From: Lithobates sylvaticus
Taxonomy: Eukaryota; Chordata; Amphibia; Anura; Ranidae
Direction: 5' to 3'
Assembly: GCA_028564925.1 (NCBI GenBank)
Contig: CM053030.1
Span: forward strand, 403,821,603 to 403,885,602
DNA: 64,000 nucleotides
Shown: one piece after another, positions 11,161 to 22,770 of the stretch
How the letters are laid out: every line of letters starts with the position of its first letter
Position numbering within the stretch: position 1 is the first letter of the stretch
The notes under the pieces: generated by a model
The model's database searches: none
Seen by the model: the letters and a program-made list of their open reading frames with translations, nothing else
Told to the model about the DNA's origin: nothing
Program-made: the position numbers and the translations under genes

Positions 11161-12764
11161 CAGTATCTCACAAAAGTGAATACACCCCTCACATTTTTGT
11201 AAATATTTTATTAGATCTTTTAATGTGACAATACGGAAGAAATTACACTTTCCTAGAATGTAAAGTAATGAATGTACAGCTTTTATAACAGTGTAAATTT
11301 GCTGTCCCCTCAAAGTAACTCAACACACAGCCAGTAATGTCTAAACCGCTGGCAACAAAAGTGAGTACACCCCTAAGTGAAAATGTCCAAACTGGGTCCA
11401 AAGTGTCAATATTTTGTGTGGCCACCATTATTTTCCAGCACTACCTTAACCCTCTTGGGCATGGAGTTCACCAGAGCTTCACAGGTTGTCACTGGAGTCC
11501 TCTTCCACGCCTCCATGACGACATCACAAAGCTGGTGGATGTTAGAGACCTTGCGTTCCTTCAACTTCCATCTGAGGATGCCCCACAGATGCTCAATAGG
11601 GTTTAGGTCTGGAGATATGCTTGGCCAGTCCATCACCTTTACCCTCAGATTTTTTAGCAAGGCAATGGTCTTTTTGGAGGTGTGTTTGGGGTTGTTATCA
11701 TGTTGGAATACTGCCCTGTGGTCCAGTCTCCAAAGGGAGGGGATCATGCTGTGTTTAAGTATATGTTGGCATTCACAATTCCCTCAATGAACTGTAGCTC
11801 TCCAGTGCTGGCAGCACTCATGCAGCCTCAGACCATGACACTCCCACCACCATGCTTGACTGTATGCAAGACACACTTGTCTTTGTACTCTTTGCTGGTT
11901 GCCGCCACACACGTTTGACACCATCTGAACCAAATAATTTTATCTTGGTCTCATCAGACCACAGGATATGGTTCCAGTAATCCATATCCTTTGCTTGTCT
12001 TTAGCAAACTGTTTGGGGGCTTTCTTGTGCATCATCTTTAGAAGAGGCTTCCTTCTGGGATGACAGCCATGCAGCCCATTTGGATGCAATGTGCGGCGTA
12101 TGGTCTAAGCCCTGACAGGCTGATCTCCAACCCCTTCAACCTCTGCAGCACTCATATGTATATTTCCCAAAGACAACCTCTGCATATGATGCTGAGCACG
12201 TGCACTGAACTTCTTTTTTCGACCATGGCGAGGCCTGTTCTGAGTGGAACCTGTCCTGTTAAACCACTGTATGGTCTTAGCTAAAGTGCTTCAGCTCAGT
12301 TTCAGGGTCTTGGCAATCTTGTTATAGCCTAATCCATCTTTATGTACAGCAACAATTATTTTTTTCAGCTCCTCAGAGAGTTGCCATGAGGTGTCATGTT
12401 GAACTTCCAGTGACCAGTATGAAAGAGTGAGAGCGATAACACCAAATTTAACACACCTGTTCCCCATTAACACCTGAGACCTTGTAACACTAACGAGTCA
12501 CATGACACCGGGCAAGGAAAATGGCTAACTGGTCCCAATTTGGGCATTTTCACTTAGGTGTGTACTCACTTTTGTTGCCAGCGGTTTAGCCATTAATGGC
12601 TGTGTGTTGAGTTATTTTGAGGGGACAACAAATTTACACCGTTGTGTGTACACGCACTACTTTACATTGTAGCAAAGTGTAATTTCTTCTGTGTTGGCAC
12701 ATGGAAAGATATAATAAAATATTTACAAAAATGTGAGGGGTGTACTTACTTTTGTGAGATACTG
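11161..12764 (-). mobile_element. Tc1/mariner element, 1.6 kb, IR/DR type (copy A)
   Basis: Both ends read CAGTATCTCACAAAAGTGA inward and are flanked by TA (11159-11160, 12765-12766). Terminal inverted repeats are about 220 bp. Each contains two direct repeats of ACAAAAGTGARTACACCCCT (outer near 11170, inner near 11357; mirrored near 12750 and 12555), the IR/DR layout known from Sleeping Beauty-like Tc1 transposons. The same element sits at the same site in copy B (25618-27202). Confidence 0.93.
11406..12473 (-). pseudogene. Tc1 transposase remnant (copy A)
   Basis: The C-terminal catalytic half is open at 11747-11406, with AVFQHDNNPKHTSK (second Asp of the DDE triad) and SPDLNPIEHLWG (the Glu, 34 residues later). 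A short N-terminal piece at 12473-12291 has SEELKKIIVAVHK and GYNKIAKTLKLS, resembling the paired-like DNA-binding helices. The middle part with the first Asp is not in one open frame, so no active enzyme is made. Intact Tc1 transposases are about 340 residues. Confidence 0.85.
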
Positions 12765-12893
12765 TACTTGGTAATTAGCAAGACAATTAAGGTCCAAATG
12801 TACTGCTACTAAAATCTCATACCTAACAGATCTAGAAACATCTGCCAAAGTCACTAACCCTAAACTTATAGTTGAGGCTTTTAAAACATACTA

Positions 12894-13366
12894 CCAAAAA
12901 TAATACCTACCCCTAAAATAAGACCTAGTGTTAACTTCCAGGAGCGCTGCAATATAAGCCCTACCCCAAAAATAAGCCCTAGTGTAAAATGCTTGTAAAA
13001 TCCTATAATCCACTCTATTACAGTAGTATATAATGTACAATGTGTGTGTTTCTGTAATATAATTGCGGGGAAGAGAGCTCCGGCGGGTCACAGAAGCACA
13101 GACCGGCACTATAACGAAGGTATTTGGCACAATTATATTACAGAAACACACACATTGTACATTATATACTACTGTAACAGAGTGAATTATAGGATTTTAC
13201 AAGCATTTTAACTCAGTTTACACTGGGGATTCCTGTCAGGCAGGGAGAGAGAGGGAGAGAGAAGACAGCACATTACATGGTAAGACCTACCCTGAAAATA
13301 AGCCCTAATGTGTCTTTTGTTGCCAAAATTAATATAAGACACAGGCTTTTTTTCGGGGAAACACGG
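12894..13366 (+). mobile_element. TA-flanked MITE with long internal hairpin (copy A)
   Basis: The right end is GGGGAAACACGG and the left end is a shortened complement (CCG-AAAATAATACC). It is flanked by TA at 12892-12893 and 13367-13368. Subterminal motifs AAATAAGCCCTA recur in both halves. The centre (about 13016-13180) is an inverted repeat with ~50-bp arms built on ACAGTAGTATATAATGTACA. It carries no coding capacity. It splits the LINE frame and is shared with copy B (27332-27804). Confidence 0.75.
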
Positions 13367-13929
13367 TATGCATCCCTCTATGATCTCAAAAGTGATAAAG
13401 ATCATAACCTCCCTAGTAATTACAGACCCATATCCCTCCTAAACTCCAACATTAAAATATACGCCAAAACACTGGCAATGAGATTAATAGACATCCTGCC
13501 AACACTAATATAGCCTGACCAAGTGGGATTCATTAAGGAGCGTCAAGCTCCAGACACCACACGAAGAATGATAAATATACTCCGCTATACTGAATTAAAT
13601 AGGAGGAAGGGGAGAAGGTGACATGTTCTCCCATATCTGGAAGTACAAGGTTTTTTTTTAAAGGTTTTTAGGTGTTATTATTTACAGTATGCAAGGATCT
13701 CCCCCATCTCTCCTGGAGAAGTAGGGCAATTCCACAAAAATGCATCAAGGTCAAAAATCCCCTATACATATACAGTATATGTTGTACTTACCTGGCATGG
13801 AATAGGAAGAAAAAAACTGTTGCTGTTCTTCCAGTGGAATAGAGATACCCTAAGACAGGAAGTATGGTACTGGCAAGAATAGCAAGTAAAAATACATTTA
13901 AAAAATTCCTACAAAATAAAAGTGCAGTC

Positions 13930-14545
13930 ACCACATTAGAGTGATTGTAAAGTCTTGTTCTTTTTTTCTTTTAAAAAAACAAAAGATGTTCTACCTACCT
14001 GCTCTGTTGCAGTGAATTTGCACAGAGCAGCCCCAGGTCCTCCTCTTCATGAGTCCCTCTTCTGTGCTCCAATGAGTCATACCAGCTCTCCCTGAGTCAC
14101 TCACCCGACCCAGATTGACACACATGCTGCCAGCCAAGCCTGAATTTACCTAATCTACCAAAAAAACACTAGCACTCTAGCAACACAGCTAGGGGGTGCT
14201 ACATAAATATAAATATAAAAAAAATAAATAACTACTGACACTCTCCACTATCCTAATGACACTGTCCATTGCTCTACTAACACTGTCAGTATATATACAC
14301 ATGCACACACACGCATATGTGTTTGAGCTTCGGGGTGCACACCCTGATGCAATAGGCTGTGCACACCTATGTGTATAATTATAATAAAGGTGCTGCAGAT
14401 TTGATGAGTTATGACACCAGCCATTTGATGTCTTGACAGATCGGTTGAGAGCACAATCAAATGTGACAGTTATCATTCACAACATGCCCTAAATGCAACT
14501 AATTTTGGAAAACAGTTAAACTGATGGGTTCAATTACGCTTTAGA
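13930..14545. repeat. Ranid interspersed repeat and MITE right end (copy A)
   Basis: 13930-14160 starts TTGTAAAGTCTTGTTC and contains a GCACAGAGCAGCCCC motif that I associate with a common ranid repeat. 14180-14545 is the inverted right half of the TTAA-flanked MITE at 24473-24695. It ends in TTCAATTACGCTTTAG and shares TTGAGAGC and the GACACCAG motif. Between 13640 and 13930 I see only AT-rich filler. The site CTTTAGAA at 14539-14546 is the empty target of the hAT MITE found in copy B. Confidence 0.6.
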
Positions 14546-14812
14546 AGATCGTCCCATAGAGTGGATGTTCCTGCACAATAATGCTATAAACACTTTCCAG
14601 CCCCCTCGCTATTTGTTACACGTCTCTGTTTTCTCATTCAAACAAAGCTGCTTCAGTCCCAGCCTCTCTGCTGAATAGGTTCTCTCAGTCTCTAGATTGG
14701 ACATTCATTATGCTCACACACAGACAGTCTGAATCAGGTCAGTTTTAGGCCAGATAGGCCAGTGTTTCGCTCACACACACTATTTTAGCAGCAACAGCAT
14801 TGTTCATTTGGA

Positions 14813-14968
14813 AAGTCCGTCGGACCTGCATACAGACGAGCGGACTTCCCGGCAGGAACTGGGTCCGGCGGACTTTTGGCGGTAAGAAAAAGTCCGCTGG
14901 TGCCCACACATGTTTGGAATGTCCTCTGGACTATGGTCCAAAAGTCAGATCGTGTGTACGCGGCATAA
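14813..14968. mobile_element. Harbinger-like MITE end fragment (copy A)
   Basis: The stretch is rich in GTCGGAC and GTCCGC and ends GATCGTGTGTACGCGGCATAA, resembling the right terminus of PIF/Harbinger MITEs (compare CCGTGTGTATGGGGCT at 37930-37945). No matching left end was found. It is shared with copy B near 29453-29610. Confidence 0.5.
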
Positions 14969-15099
14969 AGGAGTGAGTTGTAACTGACTGTCGGCTCTTC
15001 CCTTTAGTGCAAATCTCAATTTTTCCTCAATTACAGTCCTCCAATTGGTTACCTGTGAGATTCTTTCTCTGCCAGTGTCATGTATCTTAATAACTTTGT

Positions 15100-16137
15100 G
15101 ATATGCGTACTGTCTGCCACACAAAGAAATACAATTCTTTGATCAATCTATGTAAAAAGGCTCCATTTTTTTGAAGCGGTCTTTTAGGCAAATTGGTTAG
15201 TTCAATTTTAGCTCTACGGTTATTTGTCCATTACTTCACTAATATCTTTTTTTTCGTCAGGGAAAAAAAAAAAAAAAAAATTCAAGACTTGCGTAGATCC
15301 TTAATGTCAATTTACTTACCCTGAAATAGTTACATTGTGCTGGAGGAGTCTGTAAACTAGATGTGGTTGGGCTGCCCTGCTTTTAGTAATTAAACTGTCA
15401 AGTCAGATGGAACTATTTCTCCCTTTGGCACTGTACTACAATAGTCCTGACAGCCATTTCCATGACCAACCTACAGGCTTAATGCATTTATTTTAGGAGA
15501 GTGCAAACTGCTACTTGTCATCTTACATCTAACAATATATTAGCTGACTTCATGCTACTTTTTACTAATCAGAAAACTAAAAGGACGACATACAAAAGAC
15601 AATTAGAAGCAAACTGTTTCGAATTTACTTGTTATGTAGATGACTTATGGCATGGAATCACTCTCAGTCTTATCCCTTTGACAGAAGTTATGGCTAACTT
15701 TCAAATAAGTATGATTTACCTGCAAACTTGTACTTTTAACAGCCGGAGATGTGCAGGGAAATGATATCTCTATCTTTTATGGGAATCTAAACTAGCGCTA
15801 TGAAAAGCAGATGACAAGTTGAAGAAATCTTTGCCTTGGTGTGAAGGATATATAGTGTACTCAGGAACAGAACATTCTCCTTCTGTTCTGTTCTGTTCTG
15901 TCTGAAACCAGTGGTCACACTGTCAAAGGCACCTAATAGAAGTCATTCTAGAATAGATTCTTTTACTGAAAAAGCAGCAGGCACTTGAGACCAACTAACA
16001 GCGGATGTAATGTGAAAATCCACAGGGACTGAATTGCTGAAGGCCTGGAAATACACATAGATATATCCCTAGACTAAAACATTAACACTAACTCCAGGGA
16101 ACCGTTAAATACAAAGTTTAACCACTTGAGGATCAGC
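15100..16137. other. Low-divergence island (copy A)
   Basis: Against 29743-30772 I find two substitutions (15856, 15859) and two length changes in simple repeats: A18 versus A15 at 15263-15280, and the TTCTG run near 15884-15900. Flanking duplicated DNA differs at about 2-3%. The sequence is AT-rich and looks single-copy, and I recognise no transposon in it. An 87-codon frame (15501-15764) is identical in both copies, but I see no coding signature. Candidates are a conserved noncoding element, an exon of a noncoding transcript, or a gene-conversion tract. Confidence 0.6.
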
Positions 16138-16496
16138 GTGTTACACCCCTTTCCTTGTCTAGGCCACTTTCCAGTTTTCAGTGCTGTGGATGTTTAATTG
16201 ATATCTACTTGGTCATGCAATAGAATAAATTTTATATTGTGTTTGTTTTTTTTTTTTTTTTTTTTTTTTTTTGTCTTATAGGCAGATACAGCATTATTTT
16301 GGTTGTTTTTAATAATCACTAATATTTTTTACCATGTAAACAAAAAAAGACCACCAGATTTTGGGAACAAAAAATTTGTTTACCTAACATAGCAAATAAG
16401 ATTGCCAGGACTGTATGACAACTAACTTGACCATGTATCACCACAGAGTGGTACTGTGGATACTGGAAATATAAAAGTGTCGCATCCTGATTATTG

Positions 16497-19400
16497 GAGA
16501 ATATACAAGAAGAATGGAGCTTTGGACTTTTTAGGCACAATATACAAATTAATAAAATGTAATGTCTATAATATGTAAAAAAAAAAAAAAACACACAATG
16601 ATAACAATAACATTTAAAAAACACACTAATGGTTTGTACCTAGTGTAAATCTCTAGCATCGACCTACTGCACTACACAGAATAAACATAAATATCTATAG
16701 TGTAATATTTCCCCGGAGTGCTGGTTATGATGTAGAATGATGTCAAAACATGCTCTTGCTCTACATGTTACGCGACAAAAGCTTACTTAGGAGCTTGGGC
16801 AAACTATAATGTGTGAAAGAGGAAACATGCAAATATTATCAATCTTGGACATATACATAAATTCTAACAAAGCATAACATATTTAAACATTCCACTTAAC
16901 TTACTTCAAAATGGTCACACAGTAGGTATTGAGTAATGATGGCGTAGGCAAACCAACAACTATGGGGGTGTATATAACATAATACTATTAGAGTAATATA
17001 TGTATAAATGTGAACAGTCGCTGAATAATAATAGAGTATCCCCATTAACACAAAAGTACCTGATTAATAAGAAACCCCAAAAAAGAACCTAAAAACCTAA
17101 ATTCATACAATAGCTTTATAAGTATATATAATACTAAAGAAGCCTAAAGATGGAACAACGGTTATATCACAAGTAAACTTACTGCGTAGTAGAGGTATTA
17201 GCAGTATGGCTGAAAACAACAGCAAGGTGGCTGCTTAAAAGAAGGGAAAACGCATATTAGGCAGTATATGTGATGATATGAAAATCTAAAAAGGACTTTC
17301 AACATGTATCTAGAAATAAGAAAATAAAGAAAAAAGGAAGGGAAGTTATAGATCATGCAAATTAGTAATAATAATAACTAAGGCACTCTATACACGCCAG
17401 GCAGATAGAACTTACCAAATCTGGCAGTGTATAGTATCTATAAGAATTTTTTGGGGGAATCACAGTGTTCCACATAGTATTCAAAGGAATCCATTCTATA
17501 TCCTTCACATACTGTATGCAGTGACTGGCAACAAAGCATGGGATATTAACAAGATGTTCACAACATACTGGTAAAACACTGGAATATCTGAGAATTTAAA
17601 AAAAGAAATGCAATGTCACAAAGAAAAAACATTATTGGTATGCAGCCAACCAGGATTGAAAAGTATACAAACATACCTGCCAGGGGATCCCTCACTAGAG
17701 CCAACCGCCTTTGCAGAGAATAATAGCATAGGTAGTGACAGTTAAAGACGCTCTGTTAAAGCAACTATTTGTATATACGTCCCACCCGCAATCAACCAAT
17801 CGGCGGCATCGTGGATGACATCATCCAGAGCGTCCGCAAAACATCACTGCACATGCACCCGGGTCCCGCGCATGCGCTGTAGCCATGTATACACACAGTG
17901 TGGCGCACAATGCTGGGTCCAAGCTGGCAGTGATGCAAAAGCATCAAAACAGAGGAAAGAGCGCCCTCTGTCAGATCCTAACAAGCATCACAGCCTGTCA
18001 CACCTAGAAAGTTGGATGGAAAATACAAAGTGTGGCGCTGGGCGGCCGCATAGTGAAGGGATTATGCCACAAACCACCAGACACAGGGCAACCAACTAGA
18101 ATGACCATCCAGAACGCAAACACAAGAAAAGTGTAAAAAACAGCGAAACAAAGATCATAATAGCATAACGTGACAAACATATTATAGTAATATTTATTAT
18201 AGTATATATGACGATTCAAAAAGTCCAGTATGAAAAAAAAAATCTGTAAGTTCACAATGATAGCTGATCAGAACTACATGGTAAAGATAAAAAAAAATGG
18301 AAATATGGGAATAGAGCCTGAACAGACTGTAGTAGTAGCACCTGGACAGACCATCATAAAGTAGACCGATACACACCAGGCCAAAGTGTCATGAGGGTAC
18401 CCTGGTACAATGCCCCACTGATGGGCATAATTAGAGGACACATGAAAGGTCTGTGGATATCTATAAGCGCAAAAAACAGGAAAACACTCAGGAGCACGTG
18501 TGGCATTGAGGCGCTCAATCCATGTGGCTTCTCTACAGAAAATGTACTTGTCCCATTTTCCACCTCTTGGATCTTTGGGGACCACAGCCAGAGCAATAAA
18601 GGATATGGAGGAAACGTCAAATTTGTGATAAAGATCAAGATGCCTACTGATGGATCTCAACATCTTTCCATTAGATTAATACTATATATGGTCTTTGATC
18701 CTTTGTTAGAATTGCTTGGCTGCCCCCCCCCCCCCCATGTAGAAAGCCCCACATTTGCAGAGCATAAGTTATACTACCCCCTGTGTCTTGCAATCTGAGA
18801 AAAAGGTGGGTATAAAAATCTCACCGTGGGAGAGTGAACCTACTATCTACGTTGATCCATGGGCAGGAAGCACATTTACCACATTGGTAAATGCCCCATC
18901 GAGGTTGTATGGGCCTGGAAGAATAGTGGCTAGAGACTAATTTGTCTCGCAATGATCTATGATCTTGCCTGTCTGAATACAATTTCTGGACGAGGGCCAA
19001 CATATTTCCTAAGGATAGGATCCTCCTGTAGTAGACGCCAATGGTTAGTAAGTATATTACATAAATAAAGATGTTGGTCAGAATATCTAGTGATGTATTT
19101 TATTGTGGGGTTAGATTTAACTGGCTTGGTTTTATAAAGTGTATTTCAAGTTTGGCTCATAGCTTTGTTAAAGGCACTGCGTAACAATGATTTACTATAA
19201 CCCCTCAAGAACAAGTGAGCTCAAAGTAGGTTGGCCTGGATCTTGAAATCCTCAAGATGTGTACAGTTGCTGCGCAGCCTTCAATATTGGGCATATGGGA
19301 TAATCATTACTCGGTACCTACTGTGTGACCATTTTGGAGTTAGTTAACTGGAATGTTTAAATATATTATGCTTTATTAGAATTTATGTATATGTCCAAGA

Positions 19401-19724
19401 TTGATAATATTGCATGTTTCCTCTTTCACGCATAATAGCTTGCCCAAGCTCCTGAAGAAGCGCTTGTCGAGTTACATGTAGAGCAAGAGCATGTTTGGAA
19501 TCATTCTACATCATAACCAGCACTATAGATATTTATGTTCATTCTGTGTAGTGCAAAAGGTCAATGCTAGATATATTTACCATATGTACAAACCATTACA
19601 GTAGTGTGAATTTTAAAACAATATTGTTATCATTGTGTGTGTTTTTACATATTAAAGACATTACATATTAATTTGTGTATTATTGTTCCTAAAAAGTCCA
19701 AAGCTCCCTTCTTCTTGTATATTC
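16497..19724 (-). mobile_element. Penelope-like retroelement with inverted flanking repeats
   Basis: Arms 16497-16940 and 19303-19724 are inverted copies of each other (about 430 bp), sharing TTGCTCTACATGTTACGC, CACACAGTAGGTA and AGAAGAAGGGAGCTTTGG-like strings. They enclose 2.36 kb carrying Penelope-type coding remnants on the minus strand. Penelope-like elements are known to carry such long terminal repeats in direct or inverted orientation. 17000-18250 is the presumed 3' region, including a CG-rich piece with GCGCATGCGC near 17870. I treat this as a fossil; it is clearly broken in several places. Only the outer arms survive in copy B. Confidence 0.7.
18270..19290 (-). pseudogene. Penelope-like reverse transcriptase tail and endonuclease-linker remnant
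   Basis: Minus-strand frames show features I associate with Penelope-like proteins. HLFLRGYSKSLLRSAFNKA and HWRLLQEDPIL are typical of the region after the reverse transcriptase palm. IYQCGKCASCPWI is the Cys-rich linker before the GIY-YIG domain. AVVPKDPRGGKWDKYIFCRE and WIERLNA are typical of the C-terminus. The catalytic palm is not present, so this is a 5'-truncated or internally deleted fossil. Confidence 0.7.
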
Positions 19725-19883
19725 TGCCAGGACAGTATGAAACCACATTTTGGAAAGTAGACATCCCAAGGTGGTATTGTTTGCCACAATATTTTGGAAA
19801 TGAACAAACATGCCATTATTGAGGAGGCTAAAACATGGAGCTTGGTAATGGTGTACTAGATACATGAAAATGTATAAGTCTTA

Positions 19884-20256
19884 GGCCCCTTTCACACCAT
19901 AAGCCCGCTCCAAGCGGGCCACCCAATGACTTGTATAAGCAGGCGGATGTCAAAGGAGATGTGTCTGCTGACACCCGCCTACCACCCGATCCGATAAGAT
20001 CTGCTCAAAACAGACGGATGGCAATACGTTTGCCATCCATCCAGCGGATCACAACGGATGGGATTGGATGAAAACGGACAGGCGGATCCGTTTTTGTCTA
20101 ATCTGACATAGAAGACAGCGGGGCTCTGACAGGTCCGTCCCTGCACAGTGAGCAGAGATGGACCTGTCATCCACCGGCTCAGCGAGGATCAACAGAGCGA
20201 TCTCCCGCTGAGCTGGCGGGGTCCGCTGAGCAGATATGCCCCATGTGAAAGGGGCC
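19884..20256. mobile_element. Harbinger-type MITE, 373 bp (copy A)
   Basis: Termini GGCCCCTTTCACA and TGTGAAAGGGGCC are flanked by TTA (19881-19883, 20257-20259), the 3-bp target duplication of PIF/Harbinger elements. It is shared with copy B (36266-36638). The family recurs at 54096-54344. It is non-coding; the ORFs across it are chance frames. Confidence 0.85.
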
Positions 20257-21141
20257 TTACATAGAGGGCTCACGAGATGAAGAGGTTATTGTGCAGGGCA
20301 CATGCAGTGGGAGGATGGAGATGAAGGGGTGCCAATGTACAGGATAAGGGAGGTGATGTGTTAATATACAGCTGAGATTAGAGACAGGATGGAGCTGACA
20401 TATACTGTAGAGGGGTGAACAACAGAAGAGGGGTGGATGACACTGTTTTAGTACCAGATGACACTGGTACTACTAGGTCCTGGCTGTCAGGAAGCTTTCT
20501 ATCCTCTCAAATACCGATCAGTGTGTGAGAGGAAAATAAAAGCTTTCTGATAACTGCAGCCATGGTTTACATTGTGTGATTCTGTGATTGATCACAGCAA
20601 TCATGAGATAGAGAGCCAATTTTTTGCTGCAAAAACAAACAAATAAAATTTAGAAAATTAGGGAACTTTACATTTGAATGGTAAAAAAAAAAATAGTAAA
20701 AAAAAAAAATGAAGAAAAGGGGGAATAACTATTAGAGTGTGGTGCCGTAACATATATTATATATGGTAACTCATTCAGGATGACACTACAATGCACCTTA
20801 TGCACTTGTATTACAACATCTCACTAAGGTGCTATGTGGTGTGCTGTACTACTGAAAAGGCTAAATGCTGAATTTTTGGTTTTGTTGTGTGTATTAGGCA
20901 GCCCTTTTAAATGAATGGGCTGACTTATTGCAATTCATGTTAGTGCACACATGTATTTAAGGCAAAACAGCAGAGCAGGCTGGTGTGGATAGGCCTTTAG
21001 GCAACATTCACAAGACAGTCCAGGGGCACATGGTTTGCTACTTTCAGAGGTGAATAAATGCAGCTATAGCCACATACAAATTGTCCGATTAGCTGCAACC
21101 TGATGGGTGAGGGCAAAACTCTGCAGAAACTGTCACACTTA

Positions 21142-21360
21142 GGGTTGCCACCTGTACGGGAATGACCAGGACAGTCAAGGTTTTGACACTTGTGCCCGGG
21201 TTTCTGTCCTCCTGAAACCCAGGCACAGCAGCACACCTTCAGTCCCACGGATGACTGGAGCCAATGTGGGAACTCAGTGGGGGGGGGGGGGGTAGCCTTC
21301 AAGGCAGTGGCTGCGGTTTCACTCTCTCCCTCCCTCGCAACCCCCCCACCCGCCCAGATG
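21142..21360 (+). repeat. Interspersed repeat fragment, GGGTTGCCACCTGTACGG type
   Basis: The fragment begins GGGTTGCCACCTGTACGG directly after the TTA that is the empty target of the copy B MITE. It contains a G homopolymer (21279-21292) and a CTCTCTCCCTCCCTCGC tract. The homologous stretch in copy B (37949-38182) continues into the B-only block. The 20260-21140 interval holds no gene that I can see. Confidence 0.5.
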
Positions 21361-22770
21361 ATGACATGAGCAGGAACTCAGCAGATCTGATTACTGATAA
21401 ACAGAACTTTATTTAGCTGGTCAATGGAGATTAATGGCATCAAAAAAAAACTAGGGAAAGTTGGGAAAACAAATGCTCTCTATACATTTTATGACCGTCA
21501 TAAATACGACTGAGTCTGGCACTCCCTGACCTTGGTATGGCCTTTCCAAACACACACATATCAAAATCCACACATATTTTATAACTCTTGACATGGGAAC
21601 ACTATATTATTAACATGAATATATCCAAATGTATCAGAAAATGCTGGTTTCATACGTACTACATAAACAGTATAAGAGCAACCTCATGATTAGTCTATCT
21701 CAACGTGTGACTTAATCCTGTGTAATAAAATGTTGGGTTCTTAATTATGTTTTTTGGAAATATTAATAGAATTATAAAAGTGACATGGGTGTGGTCAATT
21801 AAGTAATAAAAACACATCAGCACTCCAATTTCCCACCCCTTAGAGTTTTAACTGGGTGGGGGCCTCTAGAAGTTCCACAAAAAGCTGGTGCAATTGCAGC
21901 TCCTGAAGCTCTCCTTTTCCATCAAAATGAAAAACACATTCCAAGGAAGACATTTTATACATGATCAAGGTTTTTTTTTTTTAGGTTAAAAAAAACAAAA
22001 ACTGACAGATAAATGATGTGTGATGCAGGGCTCTCCCCTGAAACACTACTGTATTCTAACAGGGAGGACTCCTCCCATCCCCAACCCCCCGGCAGAATAC
22101 ACAGATCAATGCTTGCAGCCATTGGCTTCCCAACATGACCATTCAACAGAAACTGATCGTTAGATCTTCTGATCAGACAGCGGTACACACAGACCCTGCT
22201 TTATGCTACAATGAACTAGTCATTACCAGAAATAAAGACCATTTTTATTTCAATTAATTTTACTGTCTTTTCTGTACTTTTTCTCTAAATATTTTGTTTG
22301 CAACATATTTCTTGTCTTTTAATTAAATGATATTGAAAAAATATTAAGCGTTCTATCTAATGCCCTAAATGAGAACTTAAATAATTTCCGTCTCTTTGAA
22401 GAACGCTACTATAATTTAACTTATGTTATATTCCTGTCTGACATGACAGCGTTTAAATTATTACAGACATTTCAGAAGTCAGAATAAACACAGTAAACAG
22501 CAAGGTGCTGAGTGGTGATGGAGCAAAAGGACAACAATACCAACAGATGGAAGCAGTCAAAGTATTGTAAGTTTGTAAGCCTCAAGTTTTAAATAAAATT
22601 ATATTTTCATGTACAAACCAGCTTTGATGGTAAATGAGCATTTATTGAAGAAGATGAAGAGAAAAGTTTTGGGTTCAGTATTAGGGATTGGTGGTAAGTA
22701 AATTTAGTAAATTGAATTGCCCTGAGGTTGTCAGATTCATCAAAAAAGGACAACTCTATTAATGTTAAAT

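Larger units (their letters stand above)
10790..13640 (+). mobile_element. L1/Tx1-type LINE fragment (copy A), interrupted twice
   Basis: The plus-strand coding remnant at 10844-11158 includes LWNAHKVFMQGIFFKIG and QTFNHLMQTLRELKS. It looks like the linker between the endonuclease and reverse transcriptase of L1-clade LINEs. The frame is cut by the Tc1 element at 11161, resumes after 12766 with YLTDLETSAKVTNPKLI, is cut again by a MITE at 12894, and resumes with LPSNYRPISLLNSNIKIYAK and PDQVGFIKE, the first reverse transcriptase motifs. It stops near 13640 before the catalytic YADD box. The interruptions are at identical places in copy B (25290-28090), so both insertions predate the duplication. 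The fragment is dead in both copies. Confidence 0.8.

Noticed and set aside
15501-15764. An 87-codon ORF identical in both duplication copies, with CYVDDLWHG resembling a reverse transcriptase YVDD box
   Set aside because: No other reverse transcriptase motif surrounds it, and identity extends far beyond the frame on both sides, so coding constraint does not explain it.
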